Assembly (NCBI GenBank): GCA_947561715.1
Contig: OX387201.1
Location: forward strand, 15,018,001 to 15,082,000
Length of the DNA: 64,000 nt
DNA from: Ascidia mentula
Lineage: Eukaryota > Chordata > Ascidiacea > Phlebobranchia > Ascidiidae
Direction of reading: 5' to 3'
Part shown: positions 1-12,615 of the stretch, one piece after another
How positions within the stretch are numbered: the stretch's first letter is position 1
How the letters are laid out: every line of letters begins with the position of its first letter
Made by a program: the position numbers and the translations under genes
The notes under the pieces: generated by a model
Seen by the model: the letters and a program-made list of their open reading frames with translations, nothing else
The model's database searches: none
What the model was told of the DNA's origin: nothing

Positions 1-1230
1 GTTCTAGCCGGAGTCAAATAATCTTTTCTTCACACGTTTTATTAAACGTCCATGCAGCATCTCATAACAATCAAAGCCTTGAAACCTATGAAGAATTTTG
101 GCTGAAAGTGCATTTCCTCCTAATTAAACTACCACAGAATCTCAGGCGCAGCATCAATCTCTGCTTACAAGGTCAGTGTTTTTATAGATGTGAAACGATT
201 CTTTAAATACGGTACGTACAATATATACCTCAATGCATGCGGTGCGCTCCCTATCGTAAATGTTTCAAAAATATAGATGACGCGTAAGGTCGCGAGAGAG
301 TCGCGTCAAAAAAACACTGATACACCGGGACCCAGAGTTTACACCGGGAACAAAACGCAGTTTTAAGAATAAATACCGCGATTACGTGGATCCTATTACT
401 GGGAAGAAAGTATTAAAAAACATCCAACCTCCTAATCTTTCAGCAAAACTATAGCAAAACAAATTTTAACAAAATATCACAAATTCAAAAAAGAAGCGCT
501 TACCGATCACAACATACATTTGCAATGTTTTGCTTCGCATGCTTCTGGCGTCCACCCGACTGTTTTCTTAGGTGTAAATTTGTCCAGCATTAGCAAAAAA
601 AACACAGCAAATTTGGGTGTGACCTTGGTGCGAACAGTTAATCGTGACTTCTAAATTTGCCCATTTTGCTGAAAAATACAAAAAAAATATAGGCTACAGT
701 TCTCCCTTTGTTGAAAATGTTTTAATGAATGTTTTATTATTAAAACTCTAGTTTGCGGTTTGGTGCCTAAATTGCTCTCTTTCGTGCAGTAAATATGTTA
801 CATCGTGTGGCATTCGCACATTCTCCAACATTATTCTATCAAATGCAAACTCGAAACATTATTTCGTTACAAGCTGGACTTCAAAAAATAGATTAATCAA
901 ATCAAACAGTATAGCCTACATCAGGCCAATCAAACAGTATAGCCTACATCAGCCTACATAAAACCATAAATGTTATCAATTCAGGCGCCCATGTTTGAGG
1001 TAATCTCCTCACGGAGAATCACCGTCTGTCGTAGGATCGCAGCCAGTAGTATTGGGAGGTGATGGGTTGCGATAAGCCGTATATGACGTTAGGTAACCAG
1101 TCGGCCGTGCTGGCCAAAGCAAAAGCCATCCTATCGTGGTGATGGATTAAGGAAATGTTCGGGAATCAACTTTTTATATTCAAATATATTTCTACTTGTT
1201 TCTAAAATTGTTTGGTTTTCCGTTTCTTAC

Positions 1231-1387
1231 CTTTTATGAATGAAAAATAGGAATTAAAAGAAATGCCTCCCAACGTAGGACAACTCAAATACAATGAACC
1301 GGTATCTGACTTCACAATTCGAGATGTACTTCCATCACCAGTAAACGTTCCTAACAAGGTACCGTTTGTGTTGCTCCCTTCGCAAAC
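1231..1387 (-). CDS. CUB-like domain exon (partial gene)
   Basis: Read on the minus strand, a CTGCAG acceptor precedes position 1387 and a GTAAGA donor follows 1231. Between them is an open exon with the order VCEGSNTNGTLLGTF, then GDGSTSRIVKSDTGSLYL and FNSYFSF. The pattern of a ligand-side loop, LLGTF, a polar stretch and SLYL is typical of the second half of a CUB domain, an extracellular beta-sandwich of about 110 residues. No partner exons were found, so the gene is incomplete here or this is a stray exon. The whole exon is absent from the right copy of the duplication. The domain call is by eye. Confidence 0.45.
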
Positions 1388-1902
1388 CTGCAGTAAAGCC
1401 ATGACATTACATACAATGAACGATTAATAATTGTATTTTATAACTGATTGCATTACATGCGTGGAATTTTTAGTATTGAACGATTGGTACTTTTTGAAAG
1501 AGTTGTTTTGGAAAGGTGAACACCTTTTCGATTACCTCATTAGTTGGAGGGTAACATACTATGAACAAATATTAATTAACTGTGATTTTACAAAAAAAAT
1601 TATTTAAACAGCACTTGGATCTTCAGTGTGTTCTTTTTACCTCATAACATACTTCCCATAGACATCTATACTGAAGTACCTTGAAGACTGCCAGAGTTAT
1701 AATATACCACCACTAAAGTACTGGTTTCTCCGCATGGGTGTGGTTAATTAACACAACGGTGAAAAGATATATGTTTAATTGTTCCAATGCTAGCTTTGAG
1801 AAACCAAGCAACGAAATCAGCAAACATTTCTGCGCAATGCTTGTTATGTAGAACAATTAAAATCTAAATTATACACGATTATTTGGTTGTTACATTGGAC
1901 AG

Positions 1903-2022
1903 AGATCACTCTGCAGAGCTGAACCCTGTAGACGTATTGGAATCAAAGGATTCAAGAAAATAGGATGTGAAAAAGAAGGCGGAAGTTGGAATAGTTTCTG
2001 TGAGTTTGGTTGCTTCAAATAA
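1903..2022 (+). CDS. Cysteine-rich terminal exon candidate, copy 1
   Basis: After a pyrimidine-rich stretch ending in ACAG there is a 40-codon open frame closing in TAA. It encodes a basic peptide with cysteines in RSLCRAEPC, KKIGCEKEGG, SFC and EFGCFK; a sixth cysteine would be added if the frame began a little earlier. The spacing suggests a small disulfide-rich secreted peptide. No signal-peptide exon was found. The frame is kept in the second copy at 41141-41260, with one silent change seen and two replacements, one of them Cys to Tyr. Unrecognised family; it could be a chance frame. Confidence 0.3.
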   Translation, partial: RSLCRAEPCRRIGIKGFKKIGCEKEGGSWNSFCEFGCFK

Positions 2023-2454
2023 ATCCAAATTCCACGCTCACACTATGAAAGTAACTCTTTGAAAACAACTTCTAATACTTAACTGTAAATAGATTTGCCA
2101 TTGTAAGCAAAAATTAAATATTATGTTGTAGTATTATATTATTAAATATTATTTTAAATATTATCATCTAATATGTTTGCCATCAAGGAAAACATATCCT
2201 AATTAAAAATAGTTGTTTAGACGTAGTTTAGTTTCAACAATCACGTTGTTTTTGCCTAAATTTACGTTTCAGAGGTTTACAAGGGAATTACGCAGTGGGC
2301 AGAAGTTACGGATCGAACTGGTACAGGAAGGTCAGCGTCGTTTGTGGCACATGCCACAAAGGACTGGCAAAAAGGGTCCGAGCCGCTGCGACTGGAACAA
2401 TACGTATGCGGGAAACGTTTTCAGTGACTGAAATAGAGCTTAATCCTTGGGGTT

Positions 2455-2555
2455 CACAGGCTGAAAAATCAAGCTCCCGGTGAGGCTTGAACTCTCGACC
2501 CTGGACGGACTAGGCCCAACGCTCTACCAACTGCAGTGGTTTCACAGGGTATATT
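2455..2555 (-). repeat. tRNA-derived SINE head
   Basis: On the minus strand an A-box-like TGGTAGAGCGTTGGGCC (2513-2529) is followed by a B-box-like GGGTCGAGAGTTCAAGCC (within 2482-2501), then a tail reading CACCGGGAGCTTGATTTTTC. The same tail recurs at 22880-22915. No cloverleaf with a proper acceptor stem is formed, so this is a SINE rather than a tRNA gene. The duplicate lies at 41657-41752. Confidence 0.7.
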
Positions 2556-2875
2556 GTGGCCAAGGTACACTTATGCGCAAGCTCGCACTTGTCAGGAAAA
2601 AATGGAAACCTAATGGTTGGCATATTTCATTTATTAAAAGTTATTAACTGTGTAAAAACAAACAGTCCCCCTGATTGAAAACTTTATACGAGTATACTTA
2701 ATCTGTTTTTTTTCTGTATTTGCTGGCAGGAACGTTGTTTACAGCAATTTAGCACTTTGCAGTTGCAATATATTAGTTTGTGTGTCATGTATTGGCCAAA
2801 ATTGAGGTGGGAAACCAAATTTTGACGGCCTATAAATCAAAAAACACAAGAGAATACTGCAAATCAACGAAACGT

Positions 2876-5800
2876 CTATTTCTGTCCGCTGTATCGATAT
2901 GGATCATGACCCAAAACAAAGAAATCATCAGCGTATAGATCCCTTAATCTGTTCACATCAGCTTCTGAAATAAGTTGAAGAGCATCGACGGTTGTTTTGC
3001 TTTGAGTAAAAGGTTTTGATTCTCCCGGAAATGTAATGTTTGTGTTGCGACCTCGCTGAACAAACTCGAGGAGTCGGTTGGATTCATCCACCAAGTTCTC
3101 AAAACGCATCACCATGCTGTATGTGAACGAACACGGCTGACATAATAACACTTGAGGGCGCCAATGCACGTCCATTTGGTGAGCAGTTTTGCCTCGTTGA
3201 AAAGAGAGCACGTGTCTGCAAATTATTTACAGATATATGTCTTTAAAGTATAATGCTTCATTGCCCAAAATAATGCATACTACCCATATTTTTAACGAAC
3301 TGCCATTGAAAGCGTTGTTATATTTATTAAAATTAAACTTTGCTATCCATCAGTTGACCAGCACAACTAATATTGCTCTAAAACAACTAACCTGTTCGGG
3401 ATAATATCCAAATCAGCATTTTAAACCCTTTTTCAATTGGTTTGGATGCAAGTCACGACGAACGTAAAACTTCAAAGACAAACAGCATTTGGAACTAACC
3501 TGATAAATTGCTGGAAAGAAATTTCGCCAGTTTGAAGAGTGCGACGGTACGCGATTACGTCATTTTTCTTTTTCTGTTCCAGTTGAGTGAACTGCGATGA
3601 GTTCAGTAACGCTTCCAAACCACCTGTGGCCAAAGGAACTCTACAATAAACAAATATCCTGGTATATTTTTTGTATGCAAGATTTTGAGAATTTCTTTGA
3701 AAGTTTCCTTTTGTATTGGAAGTATAGTAAAGATCGAAAAGGGCGGCTAGGTGGAAAGGGTAAACAAAAAAGAACAGACGAAAAGAGGAAAGCAGACATT
3801 GGAGATGAAGTATATGGAGTGACTTTAACTAAAACATCACGATCTTGGTATTTCGCGAGAAAGCTATTCCCCTGTGCGCTGTGGTTTTCCGCTTCGTCGC
3901 GTTTCCTTGCGTTGCTATGGCCGATTGAACATCGCTCTCAGGCTTTAGCCACAAAAGATCGCCTGAACAAGCTAGTTTGGTAATCGGAAATCATTTGCAA
4001 GATTTTTGTTTGCACTAATACTCTTTTTGCCACCAGTAATTGAGACGTACGTAGATATATTGAGAATTACATTAAAACGCTAAATATTTTTTAATACTAT
4101 ATTTTATTATGATATAAGAATTATAGTGTCTGCTACAACGTTGCCATCGAATTTTGCTTTGATTTTAAAGTTTCAATCCCGGCAAAAAGTTCAAAATATT
4201 TTGTGTTTATATTTTTTACCGATTAAAATAAATTAAAAATAACCCTTGTTTTTTTTCGATGATACATTCACTCTTAATCTCCAAAAACGGATATAGTCCA
4301 ACCATCGTGATGGGAAAGATATACGTCACATTACGTGGGGTTTGGATGACTTTGTAACCAAAGCTGCTTGGCGACAAGAACGACCACAGGAGAAACAATA
4401 GAGAACCTCAGATTTGCGCACAGTTCTACGTTTATAAACATTTTGTTATCAGGGTTATTCGGTAGAGTTGGGACTTTCAACTACAATCACAACCAAAACT
4501 TCAGGGTTAGGTCTTCCAGACATGCGTGCGAGACATTTCTCAGGGAATTTACAAAACCGAAATGTGCTGGAACCAGTAAATTAAACCTACTCAAGTTGCA
4601 ACTATATGCTACTATCAATACTCTCACCCGATTCCATGAAGAAAATCCGGAGCCTGTTTTTTAGCGATGGGAATCCCCACCTCGCGTTGGTAATAGTTCA
4701 AAGTTGATCGGTTTGAAAACTTTTCGAAGTAAGCGGACACCAGTCGTTCCAATGGGTGTCGGGTGACCATGAAAGTCGTTTGAACTTTGACCATCTCCTT
4801 GGCTTGCTCCTCAGTTACACTACAATAAGAATAGATAGGATTTGTTAGCTATAGATAAGAGTTGTGTCACAATAACTGGAAGATTCTTTTTATCGAAATT
4901 CTGTTCTTTTTTTAAGACCTTTGGAACATGTGGGAAAAGAAGTTGGAGTTATGAAAAAACTTTCCATTGCAGTGTGGTATAGTATGAAAATATCTACGTT
5001 TCTTTGCAATATTATGGCTTTTTTTTGCACATATATCTACGATTCTGTTATTTAAAAATGTGATGAGGTAGTCAAGTGTTTGTGATGCCGTCTTGAAAGA
5101 AGTTATGGCTTTAAACTTTTAAAAAATACACTTTTATCAACTTAATTGGTGTAACTGGAAACTTTAAATGACATCACAACCATCAGTACATCCGAAAACG
5201 CTCCGCTCAACCAATTTTTTCAAGTATTCCTTCAATTTCACATCAGGTTCAAATTAATGAAATGAATATTTTTTTGAGCCTTGTCCGGTCCGTTCCAACA
5301 TAGTTTTTCTTTTCTTGCTTATATTTTGTTCATACGTTTCAAACACTGATATTCCAAAAAGTTACAAGTAATCTTCTATGAAAAACTATATTAAAACGAT
5401 GATTCGATTCATTACTGGTGCTGCCAGGCATATTACCGACACAAAAAATTCTTTCAGGAATAATATTTATAAATACCAACGTTTCGGTTGATATATAGCA
5501 GTCTCTATCACACACTTGTGTACTCACATAAGCGTACAAAGGTTGTGACGCGCTTGGACAACTTTGGTCAAGACGCCCAACCAAGTAGAAAACCTAGTCG
5601 GGATTCGTGGCCAGTATAACTTTGTTCATAACCGTCATTGCTCTGCCAAACCTTTTTACGAATCAATCCAAAGCTGTTGTGGTGAACGTAATTTCACGGT
5701 TGTTTGAAATAATTTTACAAACTATTCTAAATGGCAGAAGTATAGAAACCTACTTTCCTAATGTCTTGAGCGGAAATCCACCGTAAGCAATCCGGTGCAT

Positions 5801-8316
5801 CAGTTCTTTCGTAAAGTTTCCATCAAAACCGTTTAGTTGCATCAAAACTTTCTGCCATGTGGAGCTTGCAACCTACAAAAACTTTTCTGTTGGTTTCGAA
5901 CCTGCAAATCTATTAAAAAGTTTTCATATCCACGCCGAAAGCTAAGAAAAATTGCAACAAATTCATACTTTCAATAAGCCAGACAGCAAGGAAATCCATC
6001 GCAATAATTGACGAAACCCTTCTAAAGAATCATGTGTTTTGTATTCATCAATACCTTATTTACTAATACATACTTTGGGAAGTTCGCACATAATCAATGG
6101 TATTTTGTCGTTGTACTTGAAGCGCTTAGTATTAAATGATCCTGGTTTGATGTTGCGTTCTTCGCATCTACGTCGAATCTCCTGAAGTCTACAACCGTAC
6201 GGTGGCTCGGAGGAAAGGGGATGCACCCCACCGAAAGTTGACGGGCACTGGGGTGGCGTTGGGAAGGCGTAAGTTGGGCATGAGGCTGATAAACAGATTG
6301 TGTCAAGTTTTATTAATTTTTTTCAATTGGTAAAATAAATCATTAAGTTTGCAGGCATGGCAGCCCAGGCTTGGCAGCCCAGACTTGGCAGATCATGCAT
6401 TGCAGCTATACGGTAGCTGTGATCGCCAAGCAAGGACCTGCGCAGTGGGACAATCCTGCCAATCATGTCATTGCATGAAAAATTACTGCATTGGTAAAAT
6501 CAATTGCCGCAAGTCAAACACAGTTTCGAATGCATTTTGTTGCAGAGTATAGAATTTTTTTTTGTTTCATCAGCCTATAATAAATTAAGAAGAGTTACAA
6601 ATTATTAGATAAGGTTCTCCCAGCTACACCCCTATTAAGCAGTTGGTGCTTCAGCTGCCTGAGAACTATGCTCATGTTCATGTACGCAAGCAGCCTTCAC
6701 GTTTTGGTTGTTTCTCCACATCGTAATCAGACACATAAACGTTACATGTCCTGGCATTGAACTTATTTTCACTTTTCGAGAAAACTAGCAGTCAGTCTTT
6801 ATGACAAAATTGCGTGACTTCATGGAAAATAAGCAAACACTAGTTCTTAAAAATCAAATATGACTGGAAGGCATTGGTGAAGGATGTTTTTTTCTTTGCA
6901 TGCTGTGTTTGTTGGATTATTTGTACTGCAAATGTTTTTGGACAAGGTGCAGTTAGGTTTGTCAATGTTACTTTTAAGTAATATTAGAAAAGTCTAGAAA
7001 TGCGCTCAGGTAGTTATATTTATTTGGTCATGTTGAAAGTGTGTTCATAAATAAAATAAAGTATTTCAAAATCGAATGCGTGTTTTCAAATATGTCGTCG
7101 AATAAACTTTTGAAAGGGAAAGACTGGCGGAGGATAGGTCTGCGTGGAATATTCTGCGTGGCGTCGAAAAAATGCATTGTTTAGATAGGATAAGGCGCCT
7201 TTTTTGCAGATATCGAATAGTTTCAAACATAGGACAATCCACAGATTACGTTACCTTAAAGGTCAGGAAAGGGTTTTGCATCACACAAAAATATGTCATT
7301 GTGACGTCACAAACCAAAGACTTATTTGTCCCTAATTAACGGAAGACCATAGGGTATAGCAGAAACGACATAACTCTGTACTTCGATAAGACAGGAATGG
7401 TGCGTTTCTTTGCTAAGTGACATTACATGACGCCATTCTGGATGTGATGTCATGACTTTAACCTTCCCTTTGTGTTGACTTTAATTTGATGATTCCAACA
7501 TTTCTAGTTACGAACTATATTGCGAAAAATACATTAGTGGTTGAATTGTGGCGAATTAAATAAATGATTTATGACTCGAACTCGTAGGCAACGCCACTGT
7601 CGGGCAAAAAGTGGTATTATGACAGAGTAACTGTGTTGCATAATCAGCTAATTTGGTCGGTCTTTCTCGGCGGCCAAAATTCAATTAAGCTACTTCTATC
7701 TTTTGCTGTGAGTGGACAAAACGACAATGCTAAACTAACGGTTTGTCTCTGTCGTGTTTTCAAAAATCTGTCTTCGGCTTAAATTAACGTAAAATCCGTT
7801 AATTACACTTGTTGACTTTTTGTCCTCTGTTTAATGCAATATTATGCTAAACCAGTTTTACAATGTTTTCCATTCCTACGCATAAGGCTTGCTGCCAGCA
7901 CTCGCGCACGACCGAAGCGCCTTCTATTACGTCACGCAACAATATCTCGCTTTCGTACGATTTCGTTCGCAGCGGCAAAAGTGCAACTTTGATCAGCTGT
8001 ATCTCAGAAACCAGTCGCCGTATCAAGCTACATTTTTCGCCAAAAATGTTCTAAAGTTATGGACATCTCTTAGGTTGATTATTAACATGTTTCATTTTTA
8101 CGTGTCATATGCACTTTAAGTGTGCATCATATCATGCCAGAAGTGTGAACCTATGTAAAATTTACTATATTTATTTATCCTCTTACCTTTTAGGCTTTCA
8201 TGCTTGGATTGAACATATGGAAGTGAATATAAACCAAATGTGAAAATCCAAAGCAATGCAGCAGCAACCATCAAAAGCAGCACGTAACCAAAACACTTTC
8301 TTCGTCCCACCCCCAT
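2876..8316 (-). CDS. Carbohydrate sulfotransferase (CHST8-14 / Sulfotransfer_2 type), complete six-exon gene
   Basis: Coding exons on the minus strand: 8187-8316, 6074-6285, 5754-5872, 4628-4819, 3500-3640 and 2876-3215. All splice sites are GT-AG and all phases join, giving 377 aa. Exon 1 encodes a type II signal anchor (residues about 8-30, FGYVLLLMVAAALLWIF), so the enzyme should sit in the Golgi with a luminal catalytic domain. The 5' PAPS-binding loop is ELPKVASSTWQKV (residues about 111-123) and the 3' PAPS-binding motif is VTRHPLERLVSAY (172-184). The family hallmarks HWRPQ...CQPC (from 282) and a C-terminal ISEADVNRLRDLYADDF follow. The family transfers sulfate from PAPS to sugars such as GalNAc or GlcA; the acceptor cannot be told. 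The PAPS loop has SST where vertebrate enzymes usually have CTN or GCT. A minus-strand AATAAA lies at 2630-2635. Length fits the family. Confidence 0.9.
6349..6552 (+). other. Cysteine-rich open frame inside sulfotransferase intron 1
   Basis: A plus-strand frame of 67 codons with many cysteines toward its end (GSC, RTC, SCQSCHC, NYC, NC, FCC). Its first half overlaps repeat sequence also seen near 22960-23080 and includes GGCAGCCCAGGC stretches of the SINE tail. The cysteine-rich look may therefore come from repeat DNA. No signal peptide or splice partner is seen. It lies antisense within the first intron of the sulfotransferase gene. Confidence 0.2.
7120..7770 (+). repeat. Inverted repeat family, arm at 7 kb
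   Basis: Reads as the reverse complement of about 44955-45720, with substitutions and small gaps. Shared landmarks include GATATCGAATAGTTTCAAAC, GTGACGTCACAAACCAAAG and TTTGTCTCTGTCGTGTTTTC. It lies in sulfotransferase intron 1. No protein is recognised; it may be a fragment of a mobile element. Confidence 0.8.
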
Positions 8317-8394
8317 TATATTTTAAACACTAAAACAATACAAAAAAATGCATGGTCGTTAATATTACTTATATTCGTTATGTATTTCAAGTAT

Positions 8395-11300
8395 TTTGCA
8401 CGTTAATTATAACTGGATAATTATAACACGAAAAAGAACCTAAAAGTATAGCACATTCGCAACGCCAAAGCAGTAACAATAATGACGTATTAACAACAAA
8501 TCGCACTTTGATACATTTAGCATATATTGATAAGCTGAACAAACGAAAGAACACTGTTAGTTAATATCGTGTCTGAACTGTGCGTAACTGCCCTACGTGA
8601 TCGAGATTGTGTTGAATTCAACTAGCGAGTTCTTTTCACCTATTCTGGTGACTTTGAACCTTAAATCAAAGGTCACTTTGATCGAAGCATTTATTGTTTC
8701 GAAGCCTTTGGAAGTCCTTTGGATGTCGAAAAGGCGTGACTCTTTGGATTCAGACAGTGTAACAGGCGGGGGACTACGCGCCGCTCAAAAGCCACAAATG
8801 TTTTGCAATAGGCGCCGAAACACACCTGTGCTCGAACGAACACTTTTAGTTTCATCAGGTTGCGTCTCAACGATTCGACCGATCGAGCATTTCAAACGAC
8901 AATCGGATTCGCCCACAAATAGGACCGCATTATTTTTCTTGAAGTTGCGTTGGGAATCATGCCACTTTGGACGATCAGTGATAACCGGCAGGTAATCTTG
9001 CACGAACCTCTACCAGAAGTGGTCAGCGAGAAACTGCACCTGACGCCAACGCCGTCTTGTATAGCAATCCTTCTTCTCTTCAATTGCCGGGGGTATAGGT
9101 ACGAGGATTCTCTCATCAGCAGGAGATGTTCGTGGCCAGCGGTTCTTCGTCTCTGTGATCGAATGTCACCGGGACAAAGTGCCTAGAGTTTATTACGGAT
9201 TTAAGTTCCACAAACAAGGTCTCCATGGTTTCATTACACATCAGGTGGAAAGCAGCAAATGATTCGCCGAAAGGAACGAATCATGCATTCCCAAAGGCCA
9301 CCCATGTGGTTTGCAGCAGGAGGTTGAAATGAATACGACATCTGTATTTGAAGCAGAAATTTGGTTATTTGAAGTTGATTCAGCCGGATTGCTTCTTCTG
9401 TAGGACGCCATGCAACTTTTTGTGGTAAAACGTGCCAGTACAACCTTCCACAGATCATTTCGAATCGTACATTTCCCGCAACGATGACCAAAGCAAAGAC
9501 ATTTAAAACATGGCTATTTGTGGTCTATCCCGGATTTCGGGCAGTAGTACAATTCGTGACGTTTGTTGCTGCGCATGAATCGGGAGTAGAGGCGAGGACT
9601 GATGACGCGGCTGACTGGAGCTCTAGGACGAGACGCTACTACACAACCTAATCCTAACACCACTAATTAACAGAACTAAATCTACCAAAAGCGACTGTTT
9701 CTATATTTTTGTTAGTAAAGAATGTTATTGCTCTTGATTTGGCACTATCTGTAGGTCTTTGCGCGACATAGTATAAATCAAAATTGTTGGCAAAAAGGTG
9801 GCATTTCTTTTTCAAGGATGTTGACTCCGTACGCCTTGCCTGTTTGAGCTAGGCCTCACGAATGCCCAAACAAGTTGAAATACGCCGCGCCGCCCATTGC
9901 ACGGTATGTAACGGAACGAACGCAAGTGGAACGAAAATTTGGCAAAAGCACTGAACACAGAATCCGATATCGTACGAAGTCACGCTTGGTTGCGAAGGTC
10001 GATGGAAGACCAAAGCCTACTGCTGCGCGTATAAACAGTTCCAAAAGTGTGGTTTTAACTTTGTACGATTATATTCTATTGCACGGTAGACAACTATTGA
10101 AAATAAAAGTCTGAGAATATTTGATAACTATGAAATGCTTCTTATTTTGTGTGTCCGATTTTTTTTATCATTATGACAAAGAAAAACTGACACAAAGGAC
10201 CGGCAGGACTTCAGAAGGGAACTAGGCTGCGAGGACATAATCCGACGAACGGAACGAATCATTCGTTCTCAAAAGCCATCCCTGTGGCTTGCAGCAGAAA
10301 ATAAATAAATACGGCGTCTGCTGTCTTTGAAGCAGAAATTCGGTGATTTGAAGTTTTTCCACGCTTGCAGTGACTCTTTCAAAATTTTCTCGGTACAAAC
10401 GAAATTTGTTCCATTGTCGCTGAAGATGTGCTTCCGTGCTCCGCGTATCCCATAAAACGACGAAGATCAGCTATAATCGAATCAGTTGACAGACTGTGGA
10501 CAACCACCAGATGATTTAGGGCAGGTAAATATGCAACCATAATGTTTCACCTCGCTGCGACCATGCTTCACCAGAGGTGGGCCGGAATCCAATCCCATAG
10601 GAGTGTCCAACTCTTTCATGGTGCTCTTGGATTAACAGATCAGTCACATTCGAAGCATGCTGGGGTATGATTGCAGGGTATATCGCGTTGAAACTAATCG
10701 ACACTTTTTCTAAGCGCCCATCAACACAAATCACTTGATCAACCAGAACAGGGTTTAACTTTTACACGGAACGACTGCAGTCAGTCTTTTTAAGTGGAAA
10801 TTTCCGATTAATGCAGAAAGATGCGAAGCAAAGATGTTTTGCTGCTCGTAATTGACAATTTCCAACTTGGTGGTGTTCAACTCAGGCACGCCAATATTAG
10901 TCAACATGGCAACTGATGATTTCCTTCGTTGCATCAAAAACATCCCATTGTGGATGTACTTGAAAAGTGCAATAGCCTGCGGCCTTCACCATCGGATTAA
11001 ATTCCCTCGAAAGCATGCGGCAGTTGCAACAGCCATTTGGTTTCAGGCTAAAGTCAAAACACAGCCTCTTTAATCAACGACTCGGCAGGTAGTCCTCTTC
11101 GAGCATCATCGGCGAGATTTACCGTCGTAGGAACATGTTTCCAAATCGTAATGTCGGTCAGTCGATCAATCTTGGCCATGCGATTGCCGACAAATACGGA
11201 AAACCGTTTCGTCGCATCTTGAATACTTAACAGAAAAGCAGTGGAATCGAACTCTCAATGGACAATCCCGGTTCATTTCTTTTGAGGCGATAAACCTCGC

Positions 11301-12615
11301 AGCGAGCATCGTCTTCGATGCGAAGTGGTGACACGGTGCCATACGCATACTTGGATACGTCAGCGAAAATACGTACTTCAGTGGGGGGTTTCAGATTCGA
11401 GGACTTGAAGCAACGTAGAATACCAACATTATACTTAAACAAGACAGCAAGCCTCCTCTTTCAGTTATCAGAAATCAAATCCGGAATGTCGTCGTCCCAA
11501 TTTAATTTAGATTTTTGCAAGACTTGGGTCACAAGGATACAAAACCCAGAGGTTCGTAAAGATTTCTAGGAAGTTCGACCTTGAACCGAAATGCGCCATA
11601 GCCACAGACCAATGAACACTCTGCCAAGCGAAATCTTCGTCAAGTGCGAGACCAAAAACCAACCGAGAGACGTCTTTCCATACAAGGTGTCCCTTCTAGT
11701 CCGGAACGCGTTCACTGCACGTGGAAGATTGTGGGAATATTGGCTCCGATCATTATTGTCACAGTTCCTCGTTCTTAACGACGCAGGGCAAATCCTTGAG
11801 GGGAGAGTACTCAGCAAGCTTCTACGCATCAGGAATTCTTTCAGGTGACCCGGTAATTTTGTCGATGGGAACTGACAACAACAACGGTTCTCCTTCACCG
11901 AGAGGCATGCCTGTGAAAGCTACAGTGGTGCCTTGATACACTTGCGGTTTATCTGCCAGAGTGTTCGGACAATCCTTTCGATCCTTACAGGCCAAGTTTA
12001 ATAACCAGACCTTGTTTGCAAAATGTAGACGTAAAACCTTTATCAAGAAACGCGTACCCAATTTATCAAGGTTATCAGAAATTCAGCCAGATTGCTTCAT
12101 CTGTAAGGCGCCATGCAACTTTGAGTGATAAAACGTGATAGTACAACCATCCACAGAGCATGACTTTCGAATCGTATATTTCCCGCAACCATGACCAAAA
12201 CAAAGACATTTAAAACATAGCTATTTGTGACAACAAACTCATGTCTATCTCAAATTTTGCGCACTATTAGTGGGGCTTGTTACAGCATACGCATGAAACG
12301 GATGGCACGGCTGACTGGACCTCGACGACGAGATGCTATACTACACAGCCTAACCCCAAAACAACTAATTAACCAAACTAAGTATACAAAGAGCGACTGC
12401 TTCTATATAATTTGTTTGTAAAGAATCATATTGCTCTTGATTTTGGCAATATCTGTAGGTCTTTGCGCGGCACAGTATAAGTTAAAATTGTTGCTAGGAA
12501 GGTGGCATTTCTGTTTGAATGCTATTGTAGACTCCGTATGCCTTGCCTGTTTGAACTATGCCTCACGAATGTGGTAATAAGTTGAAACACGCCGCGGCGC
12601 CCTATTCATGGTATA
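8395..12615 (-). mobile_element. BEL/Pao LTR-retrotransposon fossil, rearranged
   Basis: Minus-strand remnants of BEL/Pao proteins occur in roughly element order. They are a gag-like zinc-knuckle piece (about 12100-12225), a protease/RT-region piece (11820-12060), an RNase H-like piece (about 11230-11440), the integrase zinc-binding piece (10516-10734), the integrase core end with a PPAANHMGGLWE motif (9234-9491) and the integrase C-terminal domain (8785-9003). The stretches 9380-9910 and 12080-12610 are direct repeats of each other, so parts are duplicated or nested. Clear LTRs were not found. The element is broken, with many breaks, and looks old. Confidence 0.8.

Larger units (their letters stand above)
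1..4914. repeat. Segmental duplication SD1, left copy
   Basis: This stretch reappears in the same orientation at 39756-44114 with only scattered differences. It holds the last three coding exons of the sulfotransferase gene, a tRNA-derived SINE, a small cysteine-rich exon candidate and a CUB-like exon. The right copy lacks about 570 bases matching 1170-1738, including the CUB-like exon. The opening bases after position 1 also match the sequence from about 13255, so the left flank belongs to a wider repeat family. Seen directly; percent identity was not computed. Confidence 0.9.

Noticed and set aside
2455-2555. A genuine tRNA gene
   Set aside because: The A and B boxes are present but the acceptor stem and loop structure are not; the tail recurs as an interspersed repeat.
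4368-4664. 98-codon plus-strand frame
   Set aside because: It is antisense to the sulfotransferase exon at 4628-4819 and its intron, with no domain of its own.
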